Part shown: piece by piece, positions 44,511 through 53,803 of the stretch
How the letters are laid out: the number at the start of each line of letters is the position of its first letter
Numbering within the stretch: position 1 is the first letter of the stretch
Source of the DNA: Agrobacterium tumefaciens
Lineage (GTDB): Bacteria; Pseudomonadota; Alphaproteobacteria; Rhizobiales; Rhizobiaceae
Direction: 5' to 3'
Length of the DNA: 64,000 nucleotides
NCBI RefSeq assembly: GCF_017726655.1
Contig: NZ_CP072309.1
Location: 1,608,501 to 1,672,500, forward strand
Notes under the pieces: generated by a model
Told to the model about the DNA's origin: nothing
What the model saw: only the letters and a program-made list of their open reading frames with translations
Databases searched by the model: none
Made by a program: the position numbers and the translations under genes

Positions 44511-45779
44511 ATGCTCAACCGCTTGCCACACGATACCGTTTCGGACACGGTGATCGCCGAGGCCATCGCCGAGGAACTCGACCGCCAGAAGACGCAGATC
44601 GAGCTGATCGCCTCGGAGAACATCGTGTCCGCCGATGTTCTGGCCGCTCAAGGCTCGGTTCTGACCAACAAATATGCCGAGGGCTATCCCGGCAAGCGTT
44701 ATTATGGCGGCTGCGAATTCGTCGACAAGGTCGAACAGGTCGCCATCGACCGGCTGAAGCAGCTCTTCGGCGCGGAATTCGCCAATGTGCAGCCGCATTC
44801 CGGCGCGCAGGCCAATCAGGCCGTGTTCCTGGCGCTGCTGCAGCCGGGCGACCGCATCATGGGGCTTTCGCTCGCCCATGGCGGCCACCTCACCCACGGC
44901 TCGCCGGTAACGATGTCCGGCAAGTGGTTCGATGTCGTTTCTTATGAGGTTAACCCCGAAACCCACCTGATCGACATGGACAAGGTGCGCGAGAAAGCGC
45001 TGGAAACGAAGCCGAAGTTGATCATAGCGGGTGCCTCCGCCTATCCGCGCCAGATCGATTTTGCAGGTTTCCGCAAGATCGCCGATGAAGTCGGCGCCTA
45101 TCTGATGGTCGACATGGCCCATTATGCCGGGTTGATCGCCGGCGGCAAATATCCGAACCCGGTGCCGCACGCCCATGTCGTCACCTCGACCACCCACAAG
45201 ACCCTGCGCGGCCCACGCGGCGGCGTGATCCTGACCAATGACGCCGATCTTGCCAAGAAGCTGAACTCGGCCGTTTTCCCCGGCAATCAGGGCGGCCCGT
45301 TGATGCATGTCATCGCCGCCAAGGCGGTTGCCTTCGGCGAGGCGCTGCGGCCCGAATTTTCCGACTACGCCGGTCGGGTGATCGCCAATGCGCAGGCACT
45401 GGCCAAGGTCCTGAAGGATGGCGGCCTCGGCATCGTCTCTGGCGGCACGGATAGCCACATGGTGCTGGTCGATCTGCGCCCGAAAGGCGTGACCGGCAAA
45501 GTGGCCGAGATCGCCCTGGAGCGAGCGGGGTTGACCTGCAACAAGAACGCCATTCCGAACGATCCGGAAAAGCCTTTCATCACGTCCGGCATCCGCCTCG
45601 GCAGCTCGGCCGGCACGACGCGCGGCTTCGGTGTGGCTGAATTCGAAAAAATCGGCATGATGATTCTGCGCGTCATCGATGCGCTGGCCGTGAATGCGGA
45701 AGGTGACGTCGCAGTCGAGGCCGACGTGCGGGCAGAGGTTGCCGCCCTTTGCGACGCTTTTCCGATTTATGTTTCGTGA
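44511..45779 (+). CDS. glyA: Serine hydroxymethyltransferase, sox-linked copy
   Basis: A 422-residue PLP-dependent enzyme interconverting glycine plus 5,10-methylene-tetrahydrofolate and serine. The PLP lysine is Lys230 in [13 protein letters not shown], preceded by [12 protein letters not shown] and with [10 protein letters not shown] near the N-terminus. Its position directly after soxG means the glycine and methylene-folate made by sarcosine oxidase can be condensed to serine. Genomes of this group usually have a separate housekeeping glyA, so this is probably a catabolic paralogue. GGAGG precedes the ATG. A strong hairpin follows the stop. Confidence 0.95.
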   Translation: MLNRLPHDTVSDTVIAEAIAEELDRQKTQIELIASENIVSADVLAAQGSVLTNKYAEGYPGKRYYGGCEFVDKVEQVAIDRLKQLFGAEFANVQPHSGAQANQAVFLALLQPGDRIMGLSLAHGGHLTHGSPVTMSGKWFDVVSYEVNPETHLIDMDKVREKALETKPKLIIAGASAYPRQIDFAGFRKIADEVGAYLMVDMAHYAGLIAGGKYPNPVPHAHVVTSTTHKTLRGPRGGVILTNDADLAKKLNSAVFPGNQGGPLMHVIAAKAVAFGEALRPEFSDYAGRVIANAQALAKVLKDGGLGIVSGGTDSHMVLVDLRPKGVTGKVAEIALERAGLTCNKNAIPNDPEKPFITSGIRLGSSAGTTRGFGVAEFEKIGMMILRVIDALAVNAEGDVAVEADVRAEVAALCDAFPIYVS

Positions 45780-45784
45780 TCGGG

Positions 45785-45816
45785 CGCACCAGTCTGCGTA
45801 GAGTCAGGCTGGTGCG
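45785..45816 (+). terminator. Terminator-like hairpin after the sox-glyA operon
   Basis: CGCACCAGTCTG (45785-45796) pairs with CAGGCTGGTGCG (45805-45816) over 12 positions with one G-U pair and an eight-base loop. It starts five bases after the glyA stop codon. The T tract is short (TTAG), but position and stability fit an operon end. Confidence 0.65.
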
Positions 45817-46062
45817 TTAGTCCCAAAGTGGGATCGGCGCTTTTTGAACGATAAGGTATTTGCTCTGCCTTGCACTTTCGGGCATCTGGCAGGGCATGTC
45901 GCTTACCGGCGTTAGTTGCTGCGTGTGGGCCACGGCAAGACTTAATCGCTTCTGATTGTGAAACTGTAACAAAGTGCTTGGCACATCGCCTGTCGGCCCT
46001 TTAATTGTCAATCGCCCGTTATACGGCAGGCAACACCAGTTTCCATCCGTGAGGAGATAAAC

Positions 46063-46437
46063 ATGTTCACCCATGTTATGATTGGCAGCAACGACCTCCA
46101 GCGCTCCAAAAATTTCTACGATGCCACCTTTGTTGCCCTCGGCGGCAAGGCCGGTCAGGTGGATGCGAGAGGGCGGCTGATCTACCTCCACGAAGGCGGG
46201 CGGCTTATGATCACGACCCCGATTGATGGAAAACCGGCAACCGCAGCCAATGGAGGAACGATCGGCATCGCGGTGACAACTCCTGACCATGTGCTTGCAT
46301 GGCATGCAGCCGGCGTCGCACATGGCGGCACGTCGATTGAAACCCCGCCGGCGGAACGGCCGAACGGCGCGTTTGTCGCCTATCTCCGCGATCCTGATGG
46401 AAACAAGTTGACGGCCAGGACAGCGTCAACGCGATAA
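46063..46437 (+). CDS. VOC (glyoxalase/bleomycin resistance) family protein
   Basis: A 124-residue vicinal-oxygen-chelate protein. It has two beta-alpha-beta-beta-beta units, opening with THVMIGSNDLQRSKNFYDA and ending with GAFVAYLRDPDGNKL, the typical final strand with the metal-ligand position. His4 and the downstream acidic positions fit a metal site. Function may be lyase, isomerase or resistance-related; nothing specific can be said. GGAG lies before the ATG. It stands alone between the sox operon and the convergent TRAP/CoA operon. Confidence 0.85.
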   Translation: MFTHVMIGSNDLQRSKNFYDATFVALGGKAGQVDARGRLIYLHEGGRLMITTPIDGKPATAANGGTIGIAVTTPDHVLAWHAAGVAHGGTSIETPPAERPNGAFVAYLRDPDGNKLTARTASTR

Positions 46438-46484
46438 GCCGGCGCGCACCGTGACCTGCGGGCGGCTGTAAACAAACCGGCTTA
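46435..46484. terminator. Possible bidirectional terminator between convergent genes
   Basis: TAAGCCGG (46435-46442) and CCGGCTTA (46477-46484) form a perfect eight-base stem with a long 34-base loop between the VOC stop codon and the end of the PPC-domain gene. Position favours a shared terminator, but the long loop and lack of a T run make it uncertain. Confidence 0.3.
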
Positions 46485-46491
46485 ACGCAGA

Positions 46492-47379
46492 TCAAACTCG
46501 CTGCCTTTCGGTCAGGAGCAGTTCAAAGGTGACGCAGACCGGATTTTTGCCGCGGACGAGCCGCCCACCACTGATGTGTTTGGTGAGGTCCACCATTGCG
46601 ATATCCAGCATTGCCTGCTGTCCTCCGCCGACGGAGGGATCTATAGAGCCATTACGGATAAGTATTTCGCTGGCAAAAGCGGTCAGGCTCGTCCCGTCCT
46701 CGTAATCCGCACCGATCAGGCTGCCGATGCCGTTGATATCGACCTCGTGCAGACCGAACTGGGAAGAAGCCGCTTCAAGGGCCATGCAGATATCTGTGTT
46801 TGGCCGTACGGTACATAAGATTGCCCGCAGTCCTGACGTGGTGCGACAACGCGGTCTGGCAACGGGTGTAAAAAGTGGAAAGTTGGTTTCCTCGTCCTTT
46901 TGCACATCGAGGATTGCGCCATCGAGGGCAAGTGCCTCAAGCGCGGTTTCGTGGGCGAATTGTGCTTCGAAAGGCAATAGATGTCCCATGGAAACAATTC
47001 CCTCGGCGGATTGCCATGAACCGTGGCAGTGCAGGAACGGCGCACCGTCTCGCCGGCCCATATGCAGACCCGCGTCATTGATTATTCCTCCGGGCATGGA
47101 AAAGGTTTCGCTGTACCAGGCGGCATGGGCACCATCGGGTGAGGCGGCGGGCATGACGTAGTTCAACTGCTTCATCGGCACGTTTTTTAGCCAGACATAA
47201 CCGCCTTCGAAACCCTGTTCCTCAAAGGCTTCGGCAATTGCCTGATTGACGGATATTCCAGGCTTCGCCGTCAGAGTGACGGAATGGGCATGGCATCCAA
47301 TGGCACGAAACCGCTCGGCCGTTGCGGGTCCGGGATGGACGATGCGACGGGGGAGCTCCACCGTGTCCATCCCAGTCAT
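46492..47379 (-). CDS. PPC/DUF296-domain protein with two domain copies
   Basis: A 295-residue protein that appears to contain two PPC (DUF296) domains. The N-terminal copy (about 25-170) has the metal-type motif FLHCHGSWQSAEGIVSMGHLLP (split; about 113-134). The C-terminal copy (about 180-290) has GLHEVDINGIGSLIGADYEDG and ISGGRLVRGKNPVCVTFELLL (split), but its histidine motif is degraded. In plants such domains sit in AT-hook DNA-binding proteins; in bacteria the role is unknown. It is the last gene of the TRAP/CoA operon, overlapping the SDR gene (ATGA), so an enzymatic or binding role in that pathway is likelier than a general DNA role. Confidence 0.72.
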   Translation of the reverse strand: MTGMDTVELPRRIVHPGPATAERFRAIGCHAHSVTLTAKPGISVNQAIAEAFEEQGFEGGYVWLKNVPMKQLNYVMPAASPDGAHAAWYSETFSMPGGIINDAGLHMGRRDGAPFLHCHGSWQSAEGIVSMGHLLPFEAQFAHETALEALALDGAILDVQKDEETNFPLFTPVARPRCRTTSGLRAILCTVRPNTDICMALEAASSQFGLHEVDINGIGSLIGADYEDGTSLTAFASEILIRNGSIDPSVGGGQQAMLDIAMVDLTKHISGGRLVRGKNPVCVTFELLLTERQRV

Positions 47380-48155
47380 ACGGCGAGCCCGGCCGTTATG
47401 AAGCCGCCATCGACAGCAAGCACCTGTCCGTTGACATAGCTTGCATCATCCGACACGAGGAAGGCGACGGCGGAGGCAATTTCGTCCGTCCGGCCATAGC
47501 GGTGCATGGGAACGCGGCTATGCCATTGGGTGCGGACGTTTTCCGTATGAACGGCCTGGGTGAGGGGGGTGTCGACGGGTCCGGGCGCAATCGCGTTAAC
47601 GCGAATGCCGGATTGGCCCAGCTCGTTTGCCATGACCATCGTCAGAAGATTGACGCCGCCTTTCGATGCGCCATAGGCGCTGCGACCGCGATTGCCGCAC
47701 ATGCCGGAGACGGAGCTGATATTGACGATGGAGCCGCCAAGCTCTCGTTCCAGCCAATATCGCGCCGCGGTTCGCGCCACTGCGAAGCTGCCGACGAGAT
47801 TGACGTCGATAATACGTCGGAATTCCTCGACGCTGGTGTCGACGGAGAGCTTGTCGATGCCGATGCCGGCGCTATTGACGACGGCGACCAGATCGAATGA
47901 CCGACTTGACATGCCTGCGGTCAAAGCAGCGAAAGCCTGTTCAATCGAAGCCTCCTCCGCTACATTGCAGACGATGCCACGCGAGGGCTCCAAACCCAGC
48001 TTTTCACAGGCCGCATCCAGAGCGTCGCGCTTGAGGTCCAGCAGCCATGGCTGCCATCCGCGCGCCATCAGAAGCTGCGCGGTAGAGAGGCCTATACCGG
48101 ATGCACCGCCGGTAATTGCAACCGCCCCCTTTGTCCCTGTCGTCTGCTGCGTCAT
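47376..48155 (-). CDS. Short-chain dehydrogenase/reductase
   Basis: A 259-residue classical SDR. It has the cofactor motif TGGASGIG (about 15-22), the NSAG-like NSAGIG (about 88-93), catalytic Ser in NISSVSG, YGASK for the Tyr-Lys pair, and a C-terminal ASYVNGQVLAVDGGF. It is an NAD(P)-dependent oxidoreductase, probably acting on a hydroxy- or oxo-acyl intermediate of the CoA pathway encoded by the operon. It follows the ligase gene by 30 bases and overlaps the PPC gene. The exact substrate is unknown. Confidence 0.88.
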   Translation of the reverse strand: MTQQTTGTKGAVAITGGASGIGLSTAQLLMARGWQPWLLDLKRDALDAACEKLGLEPSRGIVCNVAEEASIEQAFAALTAGMSSRSFDLVAVVNSAGIGIDKLSVDTSVEEFRRIIDVNLVGSFAVARTAARYWLERELGGSIVNISSVSGMCGNRGRSAYGASKGGVNLLTMVMANELGQSGIRVNAIAPGPVDTPLTQAVHTENVRTQWHSRVPMHRYGRTDEIASAVAFLVSDDASYVNGQVLAVDGGFITAGLAV

Positions 48156-48185
48156 ACCGTCTCCTCCCGGTTGAATGTCGTGCTG

Positions 48186-49826
48186 TCAGCCTGTCCGCTT
48201 TTCGTCGAAGACCGGCAGTTGGCCACGCTTTTCCAGTTCTTCGCGGATCATCTTCTTGGTAATCTTGCCATAGGCGGATTTTGGCATGGCCTCCCAGAAA
48301 ACCACGGTCTTTGGTAGCTTGTAACGGGCCATCTTGCCCTCGAGATAGGCCTTGAGGTCGATGCCGCCGATATCGGCACCGTCCCGCGCAACACAGACGG
48401 CAAGGCCCACCTCGCCCCACACCGCATCCGGCACGCCTAGAACTGCGGTTTCACTGATATCGGGATGCATGAGGATTTTTTCTTCGATTTCCCGTGGGTA
48501 GATGTTCGAGCCGCCGGAAATATACATGTCGGAGGCGCGACCAGTAATGTAAACGAAGCCGTTTTCGTCACGGTGGCCAAGGTCGCCGGTGCGGAACCAG
48601 CCATTGCGGAAGGCCTTCGCATTCGCCTCCGGGTTTTCGTAATAACCGGCGAAGACAGCGGGACCGATAACGCAAATCTCGCCGGTTTCGCCCGCGCCAA
48701 CCTCCTCGCCCGCGTCGTTCTGGATTTGCACTTCCATACCCGTACGGTCGAATCCGCAGGTGCCGATGCGCGCTTGCGGACCGTCTTCGGCGCTATGGAA
48801 GGAAGGAGGCAGCACGGTGATGTTTCCGGTGACCTCACCCAGCCCGAAATATTGCACCAGCACCGGGCCGAGCTTGGCGAGTGCCCGTTTCTGATCAGCG
48901 CGATACATCGGGGCGCCGGCATAGATGACGTAGCGCAGCGAAGAATGATCGTATTGATCGACGGAAGGATCTTCGATCAACATTTTGAGAATGGTCGGCA
49001 CCGTGAAAGCATTGGTGACACGCCACTTCTCGATCAGTGCCCATACCGCCGCAACATCGAGTTTTTCCGACGCTGGTAGGACGGTTTTCACGCCGTGCGC
49101 CACCTGCACCAATTGATGGACACCCGCGCCGTGCGAAAGCGGGGCGACGACGATGGAGGCGTCATCCGGCCCGGTAGCGGGCATCAGGTCGCAAAGGTGG
49201 TTGGTGATGACGAAAGCCATCTGGCCATGCGTCAAAACAGCGGCCTTGGGACGGCCAGTGGTGCCTGACGTGAAGAAGAACCAGCAGGGATCGTCGCGAT
49301 CCACAGCCTGGCTCTTCACCCTCATCCCCTGGTGGCGATCAACGATGGCATCGTAATCGTCGCCGAACTCCGCTTGCCCGATGGCGATCGTGAAGTCGAT
49401 GGCCGCCGCCGCACGGCTCGCTTGTGCATGGTCAGGAAAGGCGCTGGCGCAGATCATGCCGCGTGCACCGCTCGCCTTTGCCAGATAGGCGACCTCATCA
49501 GGTGACTGGCGGTAATTGGTCGGCACCCACACAGCACCCACCCGAAAGCAAGCGAACATGGATTCGAACATCTGATTGTTGTTGGAGGACTGCACCAGAA
49601 TGCGGTCTCCCTTCGCGACGCCGAATTCATGGATCAGCGCATGGGCCATGGCATCAACCCGTGCTTCCATCTGAGCCCAGGTCCACGTCTTTTCACCCCA
49701 GACGAACCCGATGTGGTGAGGGTTCCGCCGCGCCGCCTGTGTCAGGAAATGCGAAAGGTTCATCACCCGCGTCGTTGAAGGCGCGACCCCGCCCGCAGGA
49801 TGCTGCACGGCGTTCGGTGTCGTCAT
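48186..49826 (-). CDS. Acyl-CoA ligase (AMP-binding family)
   Basis: A 546-residue ANL-superfamily ligase. Motifs visible in order: FFFTSGTTGRPKAAVLTH (P-loop, about 186-203), QYFGLGEVTGN (A5-like), GWFRTGDLGH (A7-like) and, in the C-terminal domain, YPREIEE and the catalytic lysine region SAYGKITKKMI. It activates a carboxylic acid to its CoA thioester with ATP. Similarity is to the fatty/aryl-acid type, so either a medium-chain or an aromatic acid is possible. It overlaps the thiolase gene by four bases and lies in the same operon as a TRAP transporter, suggesting activation of the imported acid. Confidence 0.88.
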   Translation of the reverse strand: MTTPNAVQHPAGGVAPSTTRVMNLSHFLTQAARRNPHHIGFVWGEKTWTWAQMEARVDAMAHALIHEFGVAKGDRILVQSSNNNQMFESMFACFRVGAVWVPTNYRQSPDEVAYLAKASGARGMICASAFPDHAQASRAAAAIDFTIAIGQAEFGDDYDAIVDRHQGMRVKSQAVDRDDPCWFFFTSGTTGRPKAAVLTHGQMAFVITNHLCDLMPATGPDDASIVVAPLSHGAGVHQLVQVAHGVKTVLPASEKLDVAAVWALIEKWRVTNAFTVPTILKMLIEDPSVDQYDHSSLRYVIYAGAPMYRADQKRALAKLGPVLVQYFGLGEVTGNITVLPPSFHSAEDGPQARIGTCGFDRTGMEVQIQNDAGEEVGAGETGEICVIGPAVFAGYYENPEANAKAFRNGWFRTGDLGHRDENGFVYITGRASDMYISGGSNIYPREIEEKILMHPDISETAVLGVPDAVWGEVGLAVCVARDGADIGGIDLKAYLEGKMARYKLPKTVVFWEAMPKSAYGKITKKMIREELEKRGQLPVFDEKRTG

Positions 49827-50992
49827 TTCACGCGCTCCATGATCGAGACATAATTGGCAACCGCAGTGCCGCCCATGTTAAACACGCCGGCCAGGGAAGC
49901 GCCCGGGATCTGCATCTCGCCAGCCTCGCCCATCAACTGCATGGCTGCCATGACATGCATCGAGACGCCTGTTGCGCCGACAGGATGGCCCTTGGATTTC
50001 AGACCTCCCGATGGATTGATCGGCAAGCGCCCGGTTTTCAGCGCCGTTCCCTCACACACGACCCGATGGCCTTCGCCGGGCTTCGCCAATCCCATCGCCT
50101 CGTATTCGATAAGCTCTGCTATGGTGAAGCAGTCGTGCGTTTCGACGAAGGAGAGATCGTCGAGGGTTGCCCCTGCGAGGTCGAGCGAGCCCGCCCAGGC
50201 GCGTCGCGCACCTTCGAAAGCCAGCGGGTCTCGGCGGCTGAGCGCCATGATATCGTTGACATGTTTGCGCCCCCTGAAACCTATTGCGCGGTTCAGCGTG
50301 GCAGCCGTTTCCTCGTCGGCGAGAACGATGGCGGCGGCTCCATCTGATATTAGCGAGCAGTCAGTGCGGCGCAAAGGCGCTGCGACGTAGGGGTTTTTGT
50401 CCGATACGGTGTTGCAGAATTCGAAGCCGAAATCCTTGCGCATATGAGCGTAAGGATTGACCGCGCCGTTCGCATGGTTTTTGGCGGCGATCATCGCGAG
50501 CTCTTCCGAGCGGTCGCCGTAACGCTGGAAATACGCCTGGGCAATGCGTCCGAACTGGCCGGCGAAGCCGCCGGGAATATTGGCCTCTTCCGCGCGGTAG
50601 CAGGCGGAAAGCAATATTTCGCCGACCTCGGCAGTAGGAAGCGCCGTCATCTTTTCGGCGCCGACGACAAGTGCAATGCGACCGCGCCCGGCTTCGATGA
50701 AATCCATGGCGCTGTAAAGGGCGGCCGACCCGGTCGAGCAGGCGTTTTCGAACCGCACTGCCGGCGTATAGGCGAGACGCTCATCTCCCATCGCCACAAG
50801 CGCACCCTGAAAGTCCTGTTTTGAGAAGCCGTTATTCATGACGCCAACAAAAATGCCGTCGATATCGCCGGCATCGACGCCGGCGTGTTCGATGGCGGGC
50901 GCCACGACCGAAGCCATCAACTGTTCGGTATTTTCGAGGGCCGACTTGCCGAAAGGCGAATGCGCCCAGCCGACGATCTGTGCTTTGCTCAT
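49823..50992 (-). CDS. Thiolase family acetyl-CoA acyltransferase
   Basis: A 389-residue thiolase-fold enzyme of the SCP-x/non-specific thiolase subgroup. The nucleophilic Cys85 is in FENACSTGSAAL, the general-base regions are VETHDCFTIAEL and SGGLKSKGHPVGATG, and the C-terminus has FNMGGTAVANYVSI. In degradation it should cleave a 3-oxoacyl-CoA. No acyl-CoA dehydrogenase or enoyl hydratase is encoded in the operon, so the substrate may already be oxidised, or other genes supply these steps. It overlaps the ligase and IclR genes. Confidence 0.87.
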   Translation of the reverse strand: MSKAQIVGWAHSPFGKSALENTEQLMASVVAPAIEHAGVDAGDIDGIFVGVMNNGFSKQDFQGALVAMGDERLAYTPAVRFENACSTGSAALYSAMDFIEAGRGRIALVVGAEKMTALPTAEVGEILLSACYRAEEANIPGGFAGQFGRIAQAYFQRYGDRSEELAMIAAKNHANGAVNPYAHMRKDFGFEFCNTVSDKNPYVAAPLRRTDCSLISDGAAAIVLADEETAATLNRAIGFRGRKHVNDIMALSRRDPLAFEGARRAWAGSLDLAGATLDDLSFVETHDCFTIAELIEYEAMGLAKPGEGHRVVCEGTALKTGRLPINPSGGLKSKGHPVGATGVSMHVMAAMQLMGEAGEMQIPGASLAGVFNMGGTAVANYVSIMERVK

Positions 50993-51849
50993 TTGCTCGT
51001 TCTCCGTATCTGACGTTTCGTGTCGCCTTCACCGCCCGTTCGGGCACGGCTGGCCATCATTTCTGCGATGCGTGTTTCGATGCGGGTAACTTCATCGCGT
51101 AGCAGCGTTGCGAGTTCGGGCTGGCGCTCCGGCCGCATGCGGCTGTCAACGGCGGCGATGCTCAATGCGCCAGCCACCGCGCCATCGGGCGTGCGGATGG
51201 CAACCCCGATACCCCAGGAATTCGAGAGGATCAGGCCCGGATTAAGCGAGTAGCCATTCGCCCTCGTGGTTTCGACGTCGCGGCGAAGGCCCTCGAGGGT
51301 GATCCCGGGATAATTGGCGGCAATCAGCCCGCTATTGGCCGCGATAACGCTTTCCACCTCGGCATCGGAAAGCGCCGCCAGCATGGCGAGTGAACCGGCG
51401 CCAATGCCGAGCGGATGTTCGAAACCGGCCTGAAGCGCATGGGTGCGCACCGGCCAGGTGCCTTCTTCCCGGTAAAGGCAAAGCGCAAATGTATCCCGAC
51501 GCACGGAAAGGAAGCTCGAATCCTCCGTGCGGCGCGAGATCCGCGTCAGCCCGTCCTGCGCCATCTGCAGCAGGCCGAAACGGCGCGATGACAGGCTGCC
51601 CAGCACGTAGGCTTCCTCGCCCAGATAATAACGTCTCGTTTCTTCATCCTGTTCGACGAGGCCGGCGCGGATCAGCGCCAGCAACAGGCGGCGGGCTGTC
51701 GGCTTGTTCAGACCGCTCTCGGTAACGATGACTGAAAGTGCTGCGCCGCGTTCCGCGTGCCTGCCGACCAGGGAGAGCAGCGCCAGGGCCCGATCCACCG
51801 CGCGGGCGCCCGTCAGATCACTTTCAACCGGGATAATTGTCGTCCCCAT
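50989..51849 (-). CDS. IclR family transcriptional regulator
   Basis: A 286-residue regulator. The N-terminal winged HTH is AVDRALALLSLVGRHAERGAALSVIVTESGLNKPTARRLLLAL (split; about 16-58). The C-terminal IclR effector domain holds PLGIGAGSLAMLAALSD and GIGVAIRTPDGAVAGALSIAA. It is encoded inside the operon, overlapping the thiolase and separated by one base from the SDR, so it is autoregulated with its targets. The probable operators are two palindromes upstream of the TRAP genes (55820-55835 and 55925-55940). ATG 51849 is chosen because it directly follows the SDR stop. Confidence 0.9.
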   Translation of the reverse strand: MGTTIIPVESDLTGARAVDRALALLSLVGRHAERGAALSVIVTESGLNKPTARRLLLALIRAGLVEQDEETRRYYLGEEAYVLGSLSSRRFGLLQMAQDGLTRISRRTEDSSFLSVRRDTFALCLYREEGTWPVRTHALQAGFEHPLGIGAGSLAMLAALSDAEVESVIAANSGLIAANYPGITLEGLRRDVETTRANGYSLNPGLILSNSWGIGVAIRTPDGAVAGALSIAAVDSRMRPERQPELATLLRDEVTRIETRIAEMMASRARTGGEGDTKRQIRRTSK

Positions 51850-51850
51850 A

Positions 51851-52666
51851 TCAGGAAAAAGCTCCCACAGCACAACTTTGCCCGCCGTCGACCGGCAGAC
51901 AGATACCTGTAATGAATTTAGCTTCGTCGGACGCCAGAAATACGGCCGCTTTGGCAATATCGAAAGCGTCGCCCATTCGTCCCACAGGAACGGCCGCATT
52001 GCGTGCTGCCACCATATCTTCGACGGAGGAATATTGGCTGCTGATCTGCTTGTAGATAAGCGGCGTATCGATCATGCCCGGTAGAATGCAATTGGCGCGG
52101 ATACCCTGCCTGGCGTATTGCATCGCAAGCGCCACAGTCGCCTGGTTCACGGCGGCCTTCATGGCGTAGTAGGCGAAATAAGGATAGCCGGTCCAGCGAA
52201 TGGAAGCGAGCGAGGAGATATTGACGATGGCGCCGCCACCCTGCTCAAGCATGACCGGCAACACAGCCTTGGCGGTGCGGTAAACCGAGCCGATATTTAG
52301 ATCGACTGAGGCGCGAAAGCGCTCCTCGTCCAGCTCGACGGGACCGCCCATATGGGTGACGCCGACATTGTTGTGCAGAATATCAATGCCGCCAAAGGTT
52401 TCGCAGGTGCGAGAGACGCTGGCTGAGACCGACTGGAGATTTGTGACATCGGCAGAAATTGCCAACGCCTCGAAGCCCTCATTGCGGATAATTTCAGCGG
52501 TTTCTTCGGCGGCTTCGGCGGAAAGATCGACACAGGCCACACGCGCGCCTTCACGGGCAAACTGCACGGCTGCAGCCTTGCCATTGCCGAACCCTGGACC
52601 TGATGATCCTGCGCCGAATACCAGCGCGCGTTTTCCCGTCAGGCGACCTGTCAAAACAGTCTCCAT
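51851..52666 (-). CDS. Short-chain dehydrogenase/reductase (operon copy 2)
   Basis: A 271-residue SDR with the unusual glycine-rich loop GAGSSGPGFGNGKA (about 16-29), NNVGVTHMGG near 93-102, Ser in NISSLAS and the Tyr-Lys pair in YYAMK. The C-terminal FITGICLPVDGGQS is typical. It probably oxidises a hydroxyl group of the imported acid or a CoA intermediate. It is distinct from the SDR at 47376-48155, so the pathway seems to contain two different alcohol/ketone steps. It starts 63 bases after the TRAP binding protein gene. Confidence 0.87.
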   Translation of the reverse strand: METVLTGRLTGKRALVFGAGSSGPGFGNGKAAAVQFAREGARVACVDLSAEAAEETAEIIRNEGFEALAISADVTNLQSVSASVSRTCETFGGIDILHNNVGVTHMGGPVELDEERFRASVDLNIGSVYRTAKAVLPVMLEQGGGAIVNISSLASIRWTGYPYFAYYAMKAAVNQATVALAMQYARQGIRANCILPGMIDTPLIYKQISSQYSSVEDMVAARNAAVPVGRMGDAFDIAKAAVFLASDEAKFITGICLPVDGGQSCAVGAFS

Positions 52667-52729
52667 TCCACTCGTCAGACATAGGAGGCTGGCCCTGCCA
52701 AGGGCAGGACCAGTTGCTTTCAAGCTGTG

Positions 52730-53740
52730 TCAGGTCAGGCTTGCGCCGACAGCCTTTTCAAGAATGGCCCAGGCTTCATCGCCATATTTGCCTTTCCACT
52801 CGGAATAGAAGCCTGCGTCTTTCAGGGCGGCCCGGAAGAGCGTCGCATCCGTGTCGTTGAAGGTCATCCCCTTGGAAATCAGGTCTTCCTTCACGGAAGC
52901 ATTCAGCTTCGCCACGTCGGCACGCTCGTCCTTGCCTGATTGGTTGAGGTTCTTGGCAACGATGGTGCGCAGGTCATCCGGCAGACGCTCCCAGGCGCGC
53001 TTGTTGGCCAGGAACCAGAAGCCGTCCCACATATGGTTCGTGACCGAGCAGAACTTCTGTACTTCGAACAGCTTGGCTGTGGAAATGATCGCCAGTGGGT
53101 TTTCCTGACCATCGACGACGCCGGTCTGCAGCGCGGTATAGACCTCCGCGAAGTTGATCGAGGCAGGGGCCGACTTGAAGGCCTTGAACATCGAGGTCCA
53201 GAGCGGGCTCACCGGCACGCGGATCTTGAAGCTTTCGAGATCGGCCGGCGTGGCGATGGGCTTGGAAGCGCTGGTGATCTGGCGGAAACCGTTATCCCAG
53301 ATCGTATCCATCGCAACGAGATTCTGCTTCGCGATTTCGCCGCGGACATATTTGCCGAGATCGCCATCCATCGCCGCCCAGACGGAGTCGTAGTTCGGGA
53401 AGGCAAAACCGATGCCGCTGATGGAGGCGTTCGGCACCAGCGTCGACAGGATCAGAGGCGACAGCGTGAAGAATTCAACGCCGCCCGAGCGCACCTGGCT
53501 TAGAACGTCCGTATCGGCGCCTAGCTGGCTGCTGGGGAAAATACTGATGTTGACCTGTCCGTCGGTTTCCTTGGCGATGCGGTCGGCTGCCTCCTTGGCG
53601 CGGATGTTCATCGGATGCGCGGCGGGCAGGTTGTTGGCATATTTGTAGTTATACTGCGCCGCACGGGCGCGTGACACGAAGGCCGTCGCCAGAACGGCGG
53701 ATCCGGCACCGGCGAGAATAGTACGTCTGTTGATATTCAA
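52730..53740 (-). CDS. TRAP transporter substrate-binding protein (DctP family)
   Basis: A 336-residue periplasmic binding protein. The N-terminus NRRTILAGAGSAVLATAF has a twin-arginine-like pattern with cleavage near SRARAAQ. The body shows KEAADRIAKETDGQVNISIFPSSQLG (split), the carboxylate-contacting arginine in LESFKIRVP and the family signature EVYTALQTGVVDGQENPL. It captures an organic acid, delivered to the DctQM membrane unit encoded 63 bases upstream. The ligand is not known; the CoA ligase in the operon implies a monocarboxylate. Confidence 0.92.
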   Translation of the reverse strand: MNINRRTILAGAGSAVLATAFVSRARAAQYNYKYANNLPAAHPMNIRAKEAADRIAKETDGQVNISIFPSSQLGADTDVLSQVRSGGVEFFTLSPLILSTLVPNASISGIGFAFPNYDSVWAAMDGDLGKYVRGEIAKQNLVAMDTIWDNGFRQITSASKPIATPADLESFKIRVPVSPLWTSMFKAFKSAPASINFAEVYTALQTGVVDGQENPLAIISTAKLFEVQKFCSVTNHMWDGFWFLANKRAWERLPDDLRTIVAKNLNQSGKDERADVAKLNASVKEDLISKGMTFNDTDATLFRAALKDAGFYSEWKGKYGDEAWAILEKAVGASLT

Positions 53741-53803
53741 TGCTTTTTCCTCCCAAAATAAAGCAGTGGTTTCGTATGGATCGCGAGCAGGCTCGCAATC
53801 ATT

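Noticed and set aside
44211..45458. 415-codon minus-strand frame opposite glyA and soxG
   Set aside because: Antisense to a well-conserved enzyme; no ribosome-binding site or recognisable domain.
45817..46323. 168-codon minus-strand frame before and over the VOC gene
   Set aside because: The opposite strand encodes a clear VOC protein; the frame has no family features.
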